Shown here one piece after another: positions 15,001-24,462 of a DNA stretch of 64,000 bases. The DNA is from Siphonodentalium dalli (taxonomy: Eukaryota; Mollusca; Scaphopoda; Gadilida; Siphonodentaliidae). The DNA lies in assembly GCA_032622095.1 (NCBI GenBank), contig CP136065.1, forward strand, positions 23,114,134 through 23,178,133, read 5' to 3'. A program made the translations under genes and the position numbers. The notes beneath the pieces are model-generated. The model saw only the letters and a list, made by a program, of their open reading frames with translations, searched no databases and was not told the origin of the DNA. How positions within the stretch are numbered: position 1 is the stretch's first letter; every line of letters starts with the position of its first letter.

Positions 15001-18000
15001 TTTGGGCGTATTACCACTTGATTTTAGAGTTATCCATCTTCATCTGCAATTTTGTCCGAGACCATCCGTTTGACGTTTTTCTGGGCCACAAATAATTGCA
15101 CATATCGAGATATAACAAACTTCAAAAACGATATCTGATCACTCTGAGCTTTGATGGGTGGGTTCCTCGACTTGAATCTGATATTTGTTACTTCCGAAGC
15201 CAAATAAATAGTAATTTAGGAGCGTTAATTCCCATAATGCATCTTTAACTGAATACCAGTTCTACACTGAGATCAAGCCTTGAAATAGTGTGTCTGTCAT
15301 TTGCAGAATGAGGTCCCCAGAGGGTGAATTTAGTGATGCTACCCCGCATGTGGACCTCATTCTGCTTACACCTCAGTAAGACATACATTGCAGTCAATGG
15401 AGCGATAAGGAATGCGGAAAGTTGAAATGTTTAAGTAATACCAGAGGTCAACTTGAGGGGGGGTATAAACATCCCCATTATTGAAAGATTTCTTTCATGT
15501 ATGTTCATATCATTGAAATTGATAAGAGAGACTACAGTACTAACCTCATCTTCACACAAGAATGAATGGAGATTAGAGTCTGTACCAAATGTCTCGTGAT
15601 TCAACAGTGATAACAAATATCTGAAATAAACGTACAAATCTCGTGATTCAACAGAGATAACAGATATCTGAAATAAACGTACAAGTCTCGTGATTCAACA
15701 GTTATAATAAATATCTGAAATAAACGAAAAATGTCTCGTGATTCAACAGTGATTAGAAATATCTGAAATAAACGAACAAGTTGGATGGTTGTCACTTATC
15801 ACCTATGTATATACACACCGATCACTATCTTTCGGCTGATAACGTTACCAGGGAAGAATCCAGAGACAATTTGGGGACACCTGTTTCCAGCAGAGGACAT
15901 GTATCCCCATATAACTTAATAAGGCTTCTACACCGAACCAACACCAATACAGACACATATATTAAAAATGTGACATAATATTTCTGATTTAAAAATTCAA
16001 CATGCAAAATGAAGGCTGTATTGCAACTGCAGATTTTTTATTTGCATAGCATATTGTTGAATTGCCTTGAAAATTCAGGTTGACTCAATACTGTCCACTA
16101 GGAATTTGGGGCCATTTGAGCTTCTCGAGTTTGGGCGCCCATACCTGTTACAGGTATCAATACAGCCCTGGAAATTTCCCTGAATGTTACTTCTGCCTGT
16201 AGGGTAATTTCACCCAAATGCTCTAGAGTGATCCTGATAGCTTGCGTGACATAAATGACTTCATGCACAAAAACCCAACTGGTGCTACAACCATTATTAA
16301 CCCTTTACCCAACAGAAGGGCCCTGTGCCAATGCATTCTCTTATATATGCGAGTCGACCATAGGTCGCCTCGCATATATAAGAGAATGCATTGGCTTAAC
16401 ACATTAAAACATTTTTTTAGGCCAATGCATTCTCTTATATATGCGAGGCAACCTATGGTCGACTCGCATATATAAGAGAATGCATTGGCACAGGGCATAA
16501 CTGTAACTATCACAATGTGGTCAAGGAGCCGGTTCCAATGATATCCATATTTGTATGGTTCTATTGAGACAGACCGAAGATATTTTAGGCTGTTGAAGCT
16601 TTATTTGGCCGGTTTTGGCCGGTTTGTTGGGTAAAGGGTTAAATTTTAATGGTTAGTTAACCACATTTGATATCTTGACTATGTGCTGTAATATGTGCTT
16701 AAAAATCGGACCTGGCACTCAAAGGGTTAATGAATACACTTATTGTGATGTAGTTTGATGGCAAGATGACGGAATGTATTACCATGAAGTCCACATCAAG
16801 CATGATTTGATTAGGTGTGGTGTCTGATTGAACATAATTTGACTGTGTGTGGTTACTGAGATTTGTTATACATGGACACAGCTAGGCAGGGTTTGTGGTG
16901 GTTTGGCCATTTCTGAAATTGATTGGCCATTTCTCATAAACAAATTAACAAACCAAAATAAAGGATCATTGGGAAACAATGAAAGGGTCAATGACACTAT
17001 AGCTCAACTTGGGGAGGCATTAATTTTATGCAGTGCAGACAATGGAATGATAATGAATAAGGAAAGTCAAACAGTTTCAGTGAAGGGATTGTATCAAGAT
17101 TAAACTTTTTCATTTCAAACATCTCTCCGATAAATGTGGGCTGCACGGTGTGCTGATGGATTCATATGTGAAATCGAAGATGGCTGTTGGCAGCCATTGT
17201 TTTTAACAAATTTCATAATTATTTCATGGCTCTCATCTAGAGGTCACCCCAACGGGCCATATAAAATTTGGTGATGATCGGATGAGGGATGCGGCATGTA
17301 GGATATGCCGAAGGATTTAGTCATGCAAAGAGTAAAATCCAAGATGGTTGCTGGTGGCCATGTTTTTGACAAAATTCGGAAAAAAAATTATGGCTCCCAT
17401 CTAGTGGTCACTCAAATTTTTCATCGAAAATCATTAAAATTCAATAGCTTCCATCTAGATGTGATTCTTAACATGCCTGTAAATTTTCATGACATTTCTC
17501 TGATAAAATGGGAGATGCAGGGTGTGCCGATGGATTCAAATTTGAAATCCAAGATGGCTGCTAACGGCCATGTTTTAGCAAATTTCGGGAAAAAATTGAT
17601 GGCTCCCATCTTGAGACCACCCCAGAGATCCATATGAATTTTGGTGATGATCAGATGAGGGATGTGGCATGTAGGGTGTGCCAAAGGAAATTGTTGATGG
17701 ATCAGGCATGACGGACACCAACCCATGGCAAAGGCTCAAATTTGACGTCAAGTTGAGCTAAAACTATAAAAAAAAGTTATTCAAACATACACAGGCGAGT
17801 AAATGCTGTGGTGGCAGACCAAAAAAATAACAGCAACTAATCAAAATAGGGCCTATATGTTGCTGGCTCATATAAGTATAAATATTGACATTAAAGACTC
17901 ACCAAAGATATAAATAAAATATTCATTCATAAATTTTATGTACACGTGTGTTAGACCAAGTTACATTATAATCATGATTATCTAAGCCTATTCTATAACA

Positions 18001-21000
18001 GGTATATATATTCGTAAAACATTAATTATAGTCTCTGGTACGAATCATCTTCCTTGACTTGGTACCAACCATCCAAACGGTACCGGTGCCAATCGACCTG
18101 TGGGTACGAACATCCAGGTACCAATCCTCCAAGGTACCAATTATCTTGCTTCCCTATTAACAAGTGTAAGGGTTTTAATGAGATCTGTGATATTATGATC
18201 TGAAAAATTTAAAACTTTTTGGCTAAAGCCAAATGTAATTTTTTTGGCCATTTTCGAAAAAATCTGGCAATTGGCCAATTTGGATATGGACAGCACGAAT
18301 ACTGGACACTGGATAGATTGGGCTTTGCTGTCTGGACTATTACAAACTTTTCTAATCTCTGACAGTCTCCATCAAACTCTTCACCGATCATTAGGTCGCC
18401 TCGCATATATAAGAGAATGCATTGGCCTAACAATTTTTTATCATTTGTTTTAAATAAATGTTTCTTACAATTTTTAGGACATAAAATAAAAAACATCCAT
18501 TACCCTGCAGGGAGCCCCACACATATATAGAAGCATGTAGAAGAGTGTCGTCTGCTCATGTTTGTCTGGGGCTCTGTATGGGTGAAATTATAAAATTGTT
18601 AAAGAATACAAGAAAAAATTATTAAAATTGTAAAAAATTGTTAGGCCAATGCATTCTCTTATATATGCGAGGCGACCTATGGTCGACTCGCATATATAAG
18701 AGAATGCATTGGCACAGGGTAAAAAAAATATTACAAACTTTTCTAATCTCTGACAGTCTCCATCAAACTCATCACCGATCATTATGTTCGTTGCGCTTCC
18801 GAGTTGCTGCTTGGATTTATTTTCTGCCATCTTTGGATCAACAATTGGATTATGAGGAAGTGGAGGAACCTGAATAAAGAGAAATAACACACACACAAGG
18901 TACAGTAATGCCCTAATTAATCGACTCCTTTAACCACAGCAGAATTATGGGTAACTTTTCAGGATTTAGTCGGAAATATGGCTTGTTGCCATTCATCGGA
19001 AAGCTCTCCCCGAGTCGATTAATTAGGGCATTACTGTATTACAGTAACACTAATAAATAAACTACATGTACCATCACAGTAATACTAATACACTTCTGCC
19101 TCATGCCTGAGTTTAGTGCGCCTGTCATTTGCAGAAAGAGGTCCTCAGAGGGTGAACATAGTGGGCTAGCATCACCAAATTCACCATATGGGGACCTCAC
19201 TCTGCATGGCCTCATCTGCTATGGGAGACATAGACTACTCAGACTGAAGTTCCCAAATGGTGAATATTGCGATGTACACCAATTGCGAACCTACATATTA
19301 ATATATAAATTTTATAATAAAGAAACTCTCAAGAGAAGATGAGGCCTAAGCAGAAGGAGCGTCTCTAAATTCACCCTCTGGGGACCTCATTCTGCAAATG
19401 ACAGGCACACTGAACTCAGGCTTGTTCTGCCTGTCTCTTTTAAAAGCCGAAGATAATCTTATCACATTTTCATCTCTAGAATCGCGATTCAGATCTTAAT
19501 TTTTTAATTGATGGGATTCTCTTCAATCCATTGGTCATGTCTCAGACTGGGCACTATTTCATTGGTTAGTGACATAACAGCTCATTGCAAGTTGGAATCC
19601 ATTCTCTTTAAAAAACTGATGACAATTGCAAACACCGCCTTACAATTGGTTTTATTTAAATTGCCATATTGGAGGTCTATGACGTGTTGACAATTTTTAA
19701 ATAGACAGCATTTCTGCCTGAGAAAGTGGACACTATACTTTTTGGATAGCATTGATCTAATAATAGTTTTAACAGCATTTATTGAAGACAGTACAGTACA
19801 GTATGGTGCCAGACATTTGCAGAATGAGGTCCCCAGACGATGAATATAGAGATGCTAACCTGCACAGCAGGATAGCATCACCAAATTCATCCTCTGGGGA
19901 CCTCATTCTGCATGGTCTCATCTGATATGGGAGACCTAGACTCAGATTTAAGTTCCCAGATAGTGTATATGGTGATGTGCACCCATTGAGCACCTCGATT
20001 ATGCATTGTGTCATCTGCTAATTTGGGGATAAAGATAAACTATTAAAACCAAAAAATAAAAAGAAACTGTCAAAAGAAGTTTCTAAAGAAATAAAAAACT
20101 TGTTAATTTGATAATAAAGATACTTTCTAGAGAAGGCGAGGCCTATTCAGATTGAGGTCCACAGAGGGTGAGTTTAGTGATGCTAGAACGCTATGCAGGG
20201 TAGCATCTCTAAATTCATCTCCTGGGGACCTCATTCTGCAAATGTCCAGCACCATATTTTGAGGACTGTTTGTCACTGAATAACAGTCGATATCTCAGAT
20301 CATGAAGTATACCATCACGGTGGGGAATCATGTCGTTTCGGGTTGATGAGTATCATGCATTCAAAATGGCAGAAGCTCTCGCAAATGCAACCAGAAACGA
20401 GGTAAAAGGTAATAAACTACATGTGTAGGTTAATAATATATCACATAGTATTTTGGCAGATACGAGCATATGCTATAATATTTTTCAAACAAGCTGATGC
20501 CTCATTTGTGGCCAAGCTCACAGTGGTTTGCTCTAACATTCTGACCAACGTTGTCAGTCGTAGGATTTCTCCTGTATGTATGGACTGGCGTATTCCACGA
20601 ACCTCCGACTGGCAAATTTGGTCAGAATGTTTAAGAAAGCAACTGAGTATTTCCAAATAAATACGATATCAACTCTTTTTAAAAATAAACTAGCATATGC
20701 TCGTAACAGTCAAAATGCTACGTTTTGTGTCAGTTCCTCATATGTTATGTTTTTGTGCGTTTGAACTCGCCTCGACCATCTTTAATGCATGGTACTCACC
20801 AACCTCAAAACCATGTGATTCCCCACCGTGACCATGCTTGTCCTCCTGTCTTTCTTGACAGTAAAGATAAAGAACAAAATAAGAACTAAAAAGTATATTC
20901 CATAGTTCCTACTAGTATAGGGCACAACTTGGTTGTCATGATGACTTTGCGCATTCCACACATATCTGTTGGACCACACTGCATGCACACAACACAAAAA

Positions 21001-24000
21001 ACATATTTCTTATGGGAGACCAAATTCACATTTATTAATAACTGTATTGAAGTCAAATTTAATTGCACTGATGTACAATCAACTGCTAAACTGCACTTCA
21101 CCAGCACAATAAAACTGGACAGAAAGCCGTTCAGAACAATTACATCCATCGTTGTTTGATTGGTTATATAATTCAATATGACTTCCATGGCCATGCCTGG
21201 ATATAGTGTTTCTGACATTTGCAGAATGAGGGCCACCCTCTTGGGACCTCATTCTGCATAGGCCTCATTTTCTGGGAAGTATATATAGTCTCAAATTAAC
21301 ATTGTTTTTAGTTATGTTTTCCTTTCTATTCAGTTTCTATATCCCCTAATTTGAAAAAGATAAAATGCATAATCGTAGTGACTAATGGGTGAACACTTCA
21401 ATCTGATCCTAGGTCTCCCATAGCAGTTGAGGCCTAAGCAGAATGAGGTTCACAGAGGGTGAATTTTATGATGCTAGCCGCCTTCCGTGTGGGATAGCGT
21501 CACTAAATTCACCCTCTGGGGACCTCATTCTGCAAATGTCAGACACAATATAGTCAGACTTGTAGTCCATGGCACAGGGCTTGCCGCTCATCTGAGATGG
21601 GTATGAGGTAGAAATAATAATCGCGCTTCAGCAAAATTGAATTACTCTTCAGTGCAATAGAATCACCGGTACCAACATGATGGTAGAACATAATAGATAC
21701 TCACAATCACTCCATTGACATCTGCACTGGTAACCACACGATGGTGGAGCCATACAAAGTCCTCAAATTGTCTTGTGATTATCTTGTCGCTTGTTTTCTC
21801 TCCACTCTGTGCAAAAATGATGTTACTATAAAGGTATGCATTCATTTTGAACTATTTTTCCCTTTGAAAGACATTTTACACTTTATAAACAAGCATCGCT
21901 AGGGCATGGCACAATACACCCTTTAGCCATTTCGAGTTGTACTACCACAAAATAAAATAATAATTTGAGCGTCCAAAGAATATCATCTGATATACCCCTA
22001 GTCCAAGTCTTCTCATACTAAAACCGGCTAAGATATTGGGATGGAGGTGCCAGTCTTTAAAAAAAGCAAATCGCCATCCCAATATCTTAGCTGGTTTTAG
22101 TACAAGAAGACTTGGACTAATATACCCCATGCTAAAAACATGGTAATTATAATGAAAATAAATTTGTGACTCGTTTGTTTGCATCGTTCATAGAGCACAT
22201 GGGTGTATTTTGCACTAATCCATGGCTCAACTTCATTCATTTCTTGCATATATTCTGTTGAGTATAAAAGGAGATGGTCCCATAAATGGCCGGATTTAGT
22301 GAACAGACAGTACCCCTTTAATAATGACCTGCCTCTTTCAAACAGCAGTTAACTTTAATGTCTTGTCATCTGCAACCAGGAATATGCTACATGGGAGATT
22401 ATCATTTCAAACTAAATACAAGTACAGCTATGCTCTAATTAATCGACCCCCCCCCCTTAACGAGGTTGATCACCGGTATCACTGCGGTACTCAGTTTAGG
22501 GCCCGACGAATCGGCAATTTCAGCATTGAATCGAATTTCGAATCGAATCATGATAATGATTCGAAATCGAATCGAATCTCAAAATCGAATCTTTTTCAAA
22601 CACTTTAGTAGATTGGCGGTACCGATCAGTGGGAGGTATACGAGCAAAAATGGGGTAAAATGACCGATGATTTTATAATGTCAGTGAGATAACTCAGATT
22701 ACGAAAGAGGTTCATTAAACTTAATTTCTATGACATGATATGAACAGTATTTAATCACAGTTTTAAACAGTTTAATATGTGAGAATGGCATGACACCAAT
22801 TCATATTTTGTGACACTGCCACTATGTGGGAAGTTCGTGAAAGTAAGCCGTTTGGAACTTTGGAGTCAATGGAGTCTGATTCGTGTCATTTCAAACGGAA
22901 ACTCTTCTGCGCATGTACGCTTCACCCTGTCACGCACAGCAGGCACGCGCGATATCAAAATTGCGCATCGTAAACGGGATTACAGGAACTATGTATAGTA
23001 TCCCAACTTGGACCTCGGATCAATTGAGTTGTCATGAAAGGTAAATGGTCATCCATATTCCATTTCCCGGATAACATATGCTGTATAAAGATGTCGATCG
23101 GATTTGGACATGTGCGGCATGTTGGAGCCCAAAATGTTTATTTAATATATTTATGTTTTAAATTAAAAACAATATATTATTTGATTGAGCTGAGTAATGC
23201 AATATAGGCTTTTCTGGTAAGAATCTCAAATACCAACGTATACAAATATCGCGACATTGCTAGTTTTATGTGGTGGAGGAAACCCATTATGGTACAACCG
23301 TGGTGAACACGCGAACCATCACAGACCTACCAGCAGGTTGCACGATTAACACACCGACCTGCCACATGTAACCAGCGCTGGGACAGGGAGGCCAATATAT
23401 ATATCAGCAGTGGGCTAGTGGACAACTCAATTACGCTATACACATTGGACCACGGAGGTCCCAGACGGTCGCAGAAGTATTGGGAATAAAATGAATGTTT
23501 TGTATATATAATGCAGTCTATTCCCGGTGATGAAGTACTTGTATATAACGATTTGAAATATCCCGAATCACACGACCGCTTTCGAATCGAATCGAATCGG
23601 AACGCACGATTCGAAATCGAATCGAATCTCGAAGCTTCGTCGGGCTCTAAGTTCCCTAACTCAGTTATTATACCATTGCCAACCATGGTACCACCTCACA
23701 ATCCCAGTTAGACCATATTGTTCATGCAATATTTATATGAATTAAATTTTTTTTTAAAGTCAGCATTGTAACCACACCAGAGAATGGGTTTTTTTTCTGG
23801 CGTGGTATGAGCTGCATTGATGATGCAATTGCAAATGTCAGTCAGTGACCAATTTCGTATGTTGAATAAACCATAAACAATTTATTAATTGACATATTTT
23901 GTGTTTTAGTTAACTTGAAAATAAAGATACCCCTGATGGTGAAAGAAAATGGCGCCGGTCGAACGCTGATGTGTTTCAAAATTTCTAGATTGAATTTGTT

Positions 24001-24386
24001 ATTGTGGTCACACAAAAATTAATGAAGCAGTAATTTATTTGGTTATCTCAGTTAAAAACTGTTACCGCAGTAAGATTACTGGCGGATACTGCATGTCAAT
24101 CGCTAGAATTTGCGGTGATACCACCTGACTTCAGTTGACTGGAGGTATGAACATGGTCATTATCAGCCTACAATATCGTTAAAGGGTCGATTTAATAATA
24201 AGAGCATTTTTTATAAGGATTATGGTAATAATGACCTGTATATCTCTTACGACGAGAGTAAACTTGACTGTTTCGCCATCTTTTCACTGCTTCTGAAACT
24301 TTCACATCATATTTAACTTCAAATAAGATGGGCTCTTCTTGAGATTCTGGTGAAGCATCCGAGCCTGTGAATGTGTCAGTCGACAT
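3004..24386 (-). CDS. SNX5/SNX6-like: SNX5/SNX6-like sorting nexin gene (span of recognised exons; 3' end off window)
   Basis: Eleven minus-strand exons with GT/AG borders join into a PX-BAR sorting nexin. The PX part includes RQFEDFVWLHHR followed by VPPLPHNP, the phosphoinositide-site region of the PX fold. The BAR part includes VKKGFFTKFAEVVDEARK, DIDEYFHNKREWA and LLVDYEDANKALEKAK, which line up with SNX5/6 (human: FVWLHDTL, IIPPAP, VDDFFEQEKNFL, ALIDYENSNKALDKAR). SNX5/6 proteins form SNX-BAR coats on endosomes and act with retromer or SNX1/2 in cargo recycling; that role is inferred from family. About 292 residues are seen versus roughly 400 in the family. Phase breaks show a missing exon after exon 1, another between 18735 and 15579, and a microexon between 11922 and 10047; the last BAR helix lies left of base 1. 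No frame breaks were found in the exons seen. It lies divergently from the Nup98-like gene. Confidence 0.88.
3114..3332. mobile_element. TTAA-flanked hairpin MITE, family B
   Basis: Ends are TTAACCTCTCCATGAC and CATGAAAGGGTTAA. It lies 45 bp upstream of the SNX exon at 3004-3069 (minus sense). Confidence 0.78.
4530..4752. repeat. 36-40-bp minisatellite carrying copies of an SNX splice donor
   Basis: About six imperfect units contain, on the minus strand, AAGCTGTATGTATACATTC then TAAAAATA. The first unit overlaps the exon end and donor at 4743, so each further unit repeats the GCT|gtatgt donor context. Confidence 0.85.
4743..4832 (-). CDS. SNX-like exon, BAR helix 2/3
   Basis: Thirty codons, phase 0 to 0, acceptor ctttctttccag. 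EMLFKRTSLLVDYEDANKAL matches DLLYRRTKALIDYENSNKAL of human SNX5. The donor gtatgt lies inside the first unit of a minisatellite (4530-4752), so further copies of the same donor follow in the intron. Confidence 0.92.
5690..6365. repeat. Imperfect GAT/ATG trinucleotide tract
   Basis: A roughly 650-bp low-complexity stretch is dominated by GATGAT with GGT, GAC and AAT variants. It stays open in several frames (poly-Asp/Met on plus, poly-His/Ile/Ser on minus) only because of the triplet composition. It lies in an SNX intron. Confidence 0.92.
6519..6964. mobile_element. CAAGCCT palindromic MITE with 8-bp target duplication (hAT-like)
   Basis: ATGTGTGC at 6511-6518 is repeated exactly at 6965-6972. 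The ends are CAAGCCTGATTATAGTG and CACTAAACTCAGACTTG. Inside are two palindromic blocks of AGAATGAGGTCCCCAGAGGG / CCCTCTGGGGACCTCATTCT type separated by an AT-rich core. Confidence 0.88.
7933..8019 (-). CDS. SNX-like exon, BAR helix 2
   Basis: Twenty-nine codons, phase 0 to 0, acceptor ttttttcacag and donor gtcagt. SMSSDKTLGFQLELYSRYME matches RVSSDEDLKLTELLRYYML of human SNX5. Confidence 0.9.
8576..8807. mobile_element. TTAA-flanked hairpin MITE, family B
   Basis: Ends are TTAACCCTTTCATTATGG and CATGGAAGGGTTAA; two hairpins with diverged arms are inside. A solitary right end of the same family lies at 8518-8557. Confidence 0.8.
9130..9719. repeat. Compound inverted repeat
   Basis: The segment around 9137-9190 (TTATTTTTATAAGTATAATA) is inverted at 9409-9462, and the segment around 9213-9262 (AGGAAAGGTGTTAACTTTTT) is inverted at 9612-9675. 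Ends resemble CACTGAACTATATGG, also found at 2067 and 14745, so this is a dispersed foldback family. Confidence 0.75.
9720..9957. mobile_element. TTAA-flanked hairpin MITE, family B, degraded left end
   Basis: The right end CCATGAAAGGGTTAA is intact; the left end retains only TTAATGGAGCTTCC. It sits at the end of a larger inverted-repeat region (9130-9719) and 50 bp left of an SNX small exon. Confidence 0.65.
10008..10047 (-). CDS. SNX-like small exon, BAR helix 2 start (probable)
   Basis: A 40-nt segment with acceptor ggtttttcag and donor gtaagt. Read in phase 2 it gives TFGLLSEGANLYR, ending phase 0 to join HGLESRSMSSDK. The reading frame is chosen because it is the one compatible with the next exon; the alternative open frame is not. 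Confidence 0.6.
11482..11735. mobile_element. CAAGCCT palindromic MITE, short form
   Basis: Ends are CAAGCCTTGAAATAGGGTG and its complement. The flanks are CAGACTTG and CAGACTAG (7 of 8 identical). Two facing copies of the GAATGAGGTCCCCAGAGGG palindrome fill it. Confidence 0.85.
11922..11952 (-). CDS. SNX-like small exon, BAR helix 1 end (probable)
   Basis: A 31-nt segment between acceptor tgttttacag and donor gtaagt encodes NFSKMVGSQL, continuing QETSD from the previous exon in phase 0 and resembling ADKMTRSH of the family. It ends in phase 1, whereas the next recognised exon starts in phase 2, so a microexon between them is implied or this call is wrong. Confidence 0.55.
12339..12516. mobile_element. 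Near-perfect 178-bp palindromic MITE (mariner-like TA flank)
   Basis: CAGTAATGCCCTAATTAATC and its complement are the ends; the arms meet at GGCTTGTTGCCATTCATCGG with almost no loop. The right flank is TA and the left TG. Confidence 0.88.
13602..13676 (-). CDS. SNX-like exon, BAR helix 1
   Basis: Twenty-five codons, phase 0 to 0, acceptor ataatttcag and donor gtgagt. DIDEYFHNKREWAATYSKL aligns with VDDFFEQEKNFLINYYNRI of human SNX5. Confidence 0.9.
13794..14020. repeat. 28-bp minisatellite, 8 copies
   Basis: The unit CAGTGGATATAATGCTACAG then TTATATAG repeats eight times at exact 28-bp spacing, in an SNX intron just upstream (minus-strand sense) of the BAR helix 1 exon. Confidence 0.95.
14531..14614 (-). 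CDS. SNX-like exon, start of BAR domain
   Basis: Twenty-eight codons, phase 0 to 0, acceptor atttctag and donor gtcagt. The peptide includes TKVKKGFFTKFAEVVDEARK, the amphipathic start of the BAR region (human KEMFGGFFKSVVKSADEV). A donor 9 bases earlier (gtcagc) would break the frame with the next exon, so the later donor was chosen; it yields EARKGQHR joined to DIDEYF. Confidence 0.88.
14650..15257. repeat. Dispersed repeat, copy 1
   Basis: About 500-600 bp is shared in the same order with 24463-24900, including GATTTTAGAGTTATCCATCT and GGTGGGTTCCTCGACT. The copies are clearly diverged. Confidence 0.75.
15272..15375. mobile_element. CAAGCCT MITE, left part only
   Basis: CAAGCCTTGAAATAGTGTG and one palindrome block are present; the right half is missing after CTCATTCTGCTTACACC. 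Confidence 0.7.
15545..15579 (-). CDS. SNX-like small exon, PX-BAR linker
   Basis: This 35-nt exon starts in phase 1 and ends in phase 0 at donor gttagt. It encodes (D)SNLHSFLCEDE, which matches DRNFHVFLEYDQ in human SNX5, and joins in frame to APLRTKVKKGFF. The acceptor (tttggtacag) has a weak pyrimidine tract and sits next to a 47-bp tandem repeat, so the 5' border is less sure than the 3' border. The preceding exon (phase 0 to 1, about 20 codons) was not found. Confidence 0.68.
15591..15779. repeat. 47-bp tandem repeat, 4 copies
   Basis: Units begin CTCGTGATTCAACAG and end ATATCTGAAATAAACG, at 15593, 15640, 15687 and 15735. The array starts next to the acceptor of the small SNX exon at 15545-15579. 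Confidence 0.92.
16297..16642. mobile_element. TTAA-flanked hairpin MITE, family A (piggyBac-like)
   Basis: TTAA direct repeats bound inverted ends CCCTTTACCCAACA. Inside are two ~70-bp palindromes (CCAATGCATTCTCTTATATA arms) whose loops are in opposite orientation. TTAA targets and CCCTTT ends are the piggyBac signature. No transposase is present. Confidence 0.85.
17120..17760. repeat. Diverged tandem repeat, about 200-bp unit
   Basis: Blocks with AAATCCAAGATGGCTGCT, GCCATGTTTT and ATGGCTCCCATCT recur three times. A related stretch is at 7100-7630 (GACTCGTTCCCATC, CCATGTTTTT). No coding frame persists. Confidence 0.7.
18338..18393 (-). pseudogene. Partial duplicate of the SNX exon end and donor
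   Basis: These 56 bases match 18729-18784 with one mismatch (55/56). They encode the same GEEFDGDCQRLEKF end followed by gtaata, but no acceptor or upstream exon part precedes them; instead the copy abuts a truncated hairpin element. It is probably not spliced in, but it supplies a decoy 5' splice site in the same orientation, 391 bp downstream of the true one. Confidence 0.8.
18394..18728. mobile_element. Truncated hairpin element between duplicated SNX exon ends
   Basis: It starts in the middle of a hairpin loop (AGGTCGCCTCGCATATAT) and ends with a complete second hairpin and GGCACAGGGTAAAA. The middle contains GGAGCCCCACACATATA and GAGTGTCGTCTGCTCATG, also present near 63680-63715, so this is a fourth kind of hairpin-bearing element. 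Confidence 0.7.
18735..18869 (-). CDS. SNX-like exon, PX proline loop to PX end
   Basis: The acceptor tttattcag precedes VPPLPHNPIVDPKMAENK; the exon ends DCQRLEKF before donor gtaata. It is 45 codons, phase 0 to 0. The PPLP motif is the membrane-proximal loop of PX domains. The last 50 bases and the donor are present a second time at 18338-18393, on the far side of a hairpin element (see findings). The right-hand copy annotated here is the complete one because it alone has the acceptor. Confidence 0.9.
18903..19036. mobile_element. Palindromic CAGTAATGC MITE, internally deleted
   Basis: Same ends as 12339-12516, with TA on both sides (18901-18902, 19037-19038). Most of the right arm is deleted. 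Confidence 0.85.
19102..19424. mobile_element. CAAGCCT-family MITE with 8-bp target duplication
   Basis: TTCTGCCT at 19094-19101 is repeated exactly at 19425-19432. Ends are CATGCCTGAGTTTAGTGCG and GAACTCAGGCTTG. Confidence 0.87.
19802..20256. mobile_element. Variant palindromic MITE with TATGGTGCC ends
   Basis: The inside matches the CAAGCCT family (GAATGAGGTCCCCAGACG and complement), but the ends are TATGGTGCCAGACATTTGC and its complement. No clear target duplication was seen. A right-end copy of the same variant is at 61537-61775. Confidence 0.7.
20300..20850. repeat. Foldback element, about 250-bp arms
   Basis: CACGGTGGGGAATCA near 20317 recurs inverted near 20820; ACGAGCATATGCT and CTAACATTCTGACCAA are also present in both arms. 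The centre lies near 20580. Confidence 0.8.
21192..21565. mobile_element. CAAGCCT-family MITE with 8-bp target duplication
   Basis: TCCATGGC at 21184-21191 is repeated at 21566-21573. Ends are CATGCCTGGATATAGTG and its diverged complement. Confidence 0.8.
21705..21806 (-). CDS. SNX-like exon, PX domain core
   Basis: The acceptor is ttttgcacag and the donor gtgagt; 34 codons, phase 0 to 0. The peptide holds KIITRQFEDFVWLHHRVV and ends NGVI, matching the PX core VTRQHEDFVWLHDTL of human SNX5. It splices in frame to VPPLPHNP of the next exon, restoring the PX proline loop. Confidence 0.9.
21999..22119. mobile_element. Palindromic MITE with 9-bp target duplication
   Basis: ATATACCCC at 21990-21998 is repeated exactly at 22120-22128. 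The arms start TAGTCCAAGTCTTCT and include GGCTAAGATATTGGGATGG and complement around a short loop. Long terminal inverted repeats with 9-bp duplications are typical of Mutator-like elements. Confidence 0.85.
22495..23670. repeat. Long inverted repeat with GAATC-rich arms
   Basis: TAGGGCCCGACGAATCG followed by GAATCGAAT-rich sequence at the left is mirrored by GAATCGAATCGAATC and CTTCGTCGGGCTCTAAG at the right. A fragment of a similar GATTCGA stretch is at 26325-26395. Confidence 0.65.
24251..24386 (-). CDS. SNX-like exon 1 (start codon exon)
   Basis: This exon opens with ATG at 24386-24384 and encodes 45 residues, beginning MSTDTFTGSDASPESQEE and running into ILFEVKYDVKVSEAVKR, the start of the PX domain. 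The donor chosen is GTC|gtaaga, a strong 5' splice site that leaves phase 1. The acidic, Ser/Thr-rich N-terminus is typical of SNX5/6 leaders. The next exon I recognise starts in phase 0 and lacks the expected second PX strand, so an exon of roughly 15-20 codons between 24250 and 21807 is missing from my reading. Choice of start rests on the ATG being the only one upstream of the PX segment in frame. Confidence 0.7.
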
Positions 24387-24462
24387 GATCGCTGAATATA
24401 TATAAAGACATATTTATAATGAACTGACAATTCTCAAAATAAATATATTAGTTACTCTATTA

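Noticed and set aside
16223-16300. Minus-strand segment with VHEVIYV, considered for the missing SNX exon (family consensus HEVFL)
   Set aside because: No acceptor with correct phase, and the match is only three residues.
18101-18160. GGTACC-rich short palindromes near 18060-18150
   Set aside because: Short AT-rich repeats of GGTACCAAT without clear element ends.
20321-20402. Plus-strand MSFRVDEYHAFKMAEALAN, a coding-looking segment ending in gtaaaa
   Set aside because: It lies in the opposite arm of the same foldback and no partner exon was found.
20782-20860. Minus-strand mini-exon EDKHGHGGESHGFEV with good splice-like borders
   Set aside because: The same sequence is present inverted at 20305-20345 as one arm of a foldback element, so the borders are part of the repeat.
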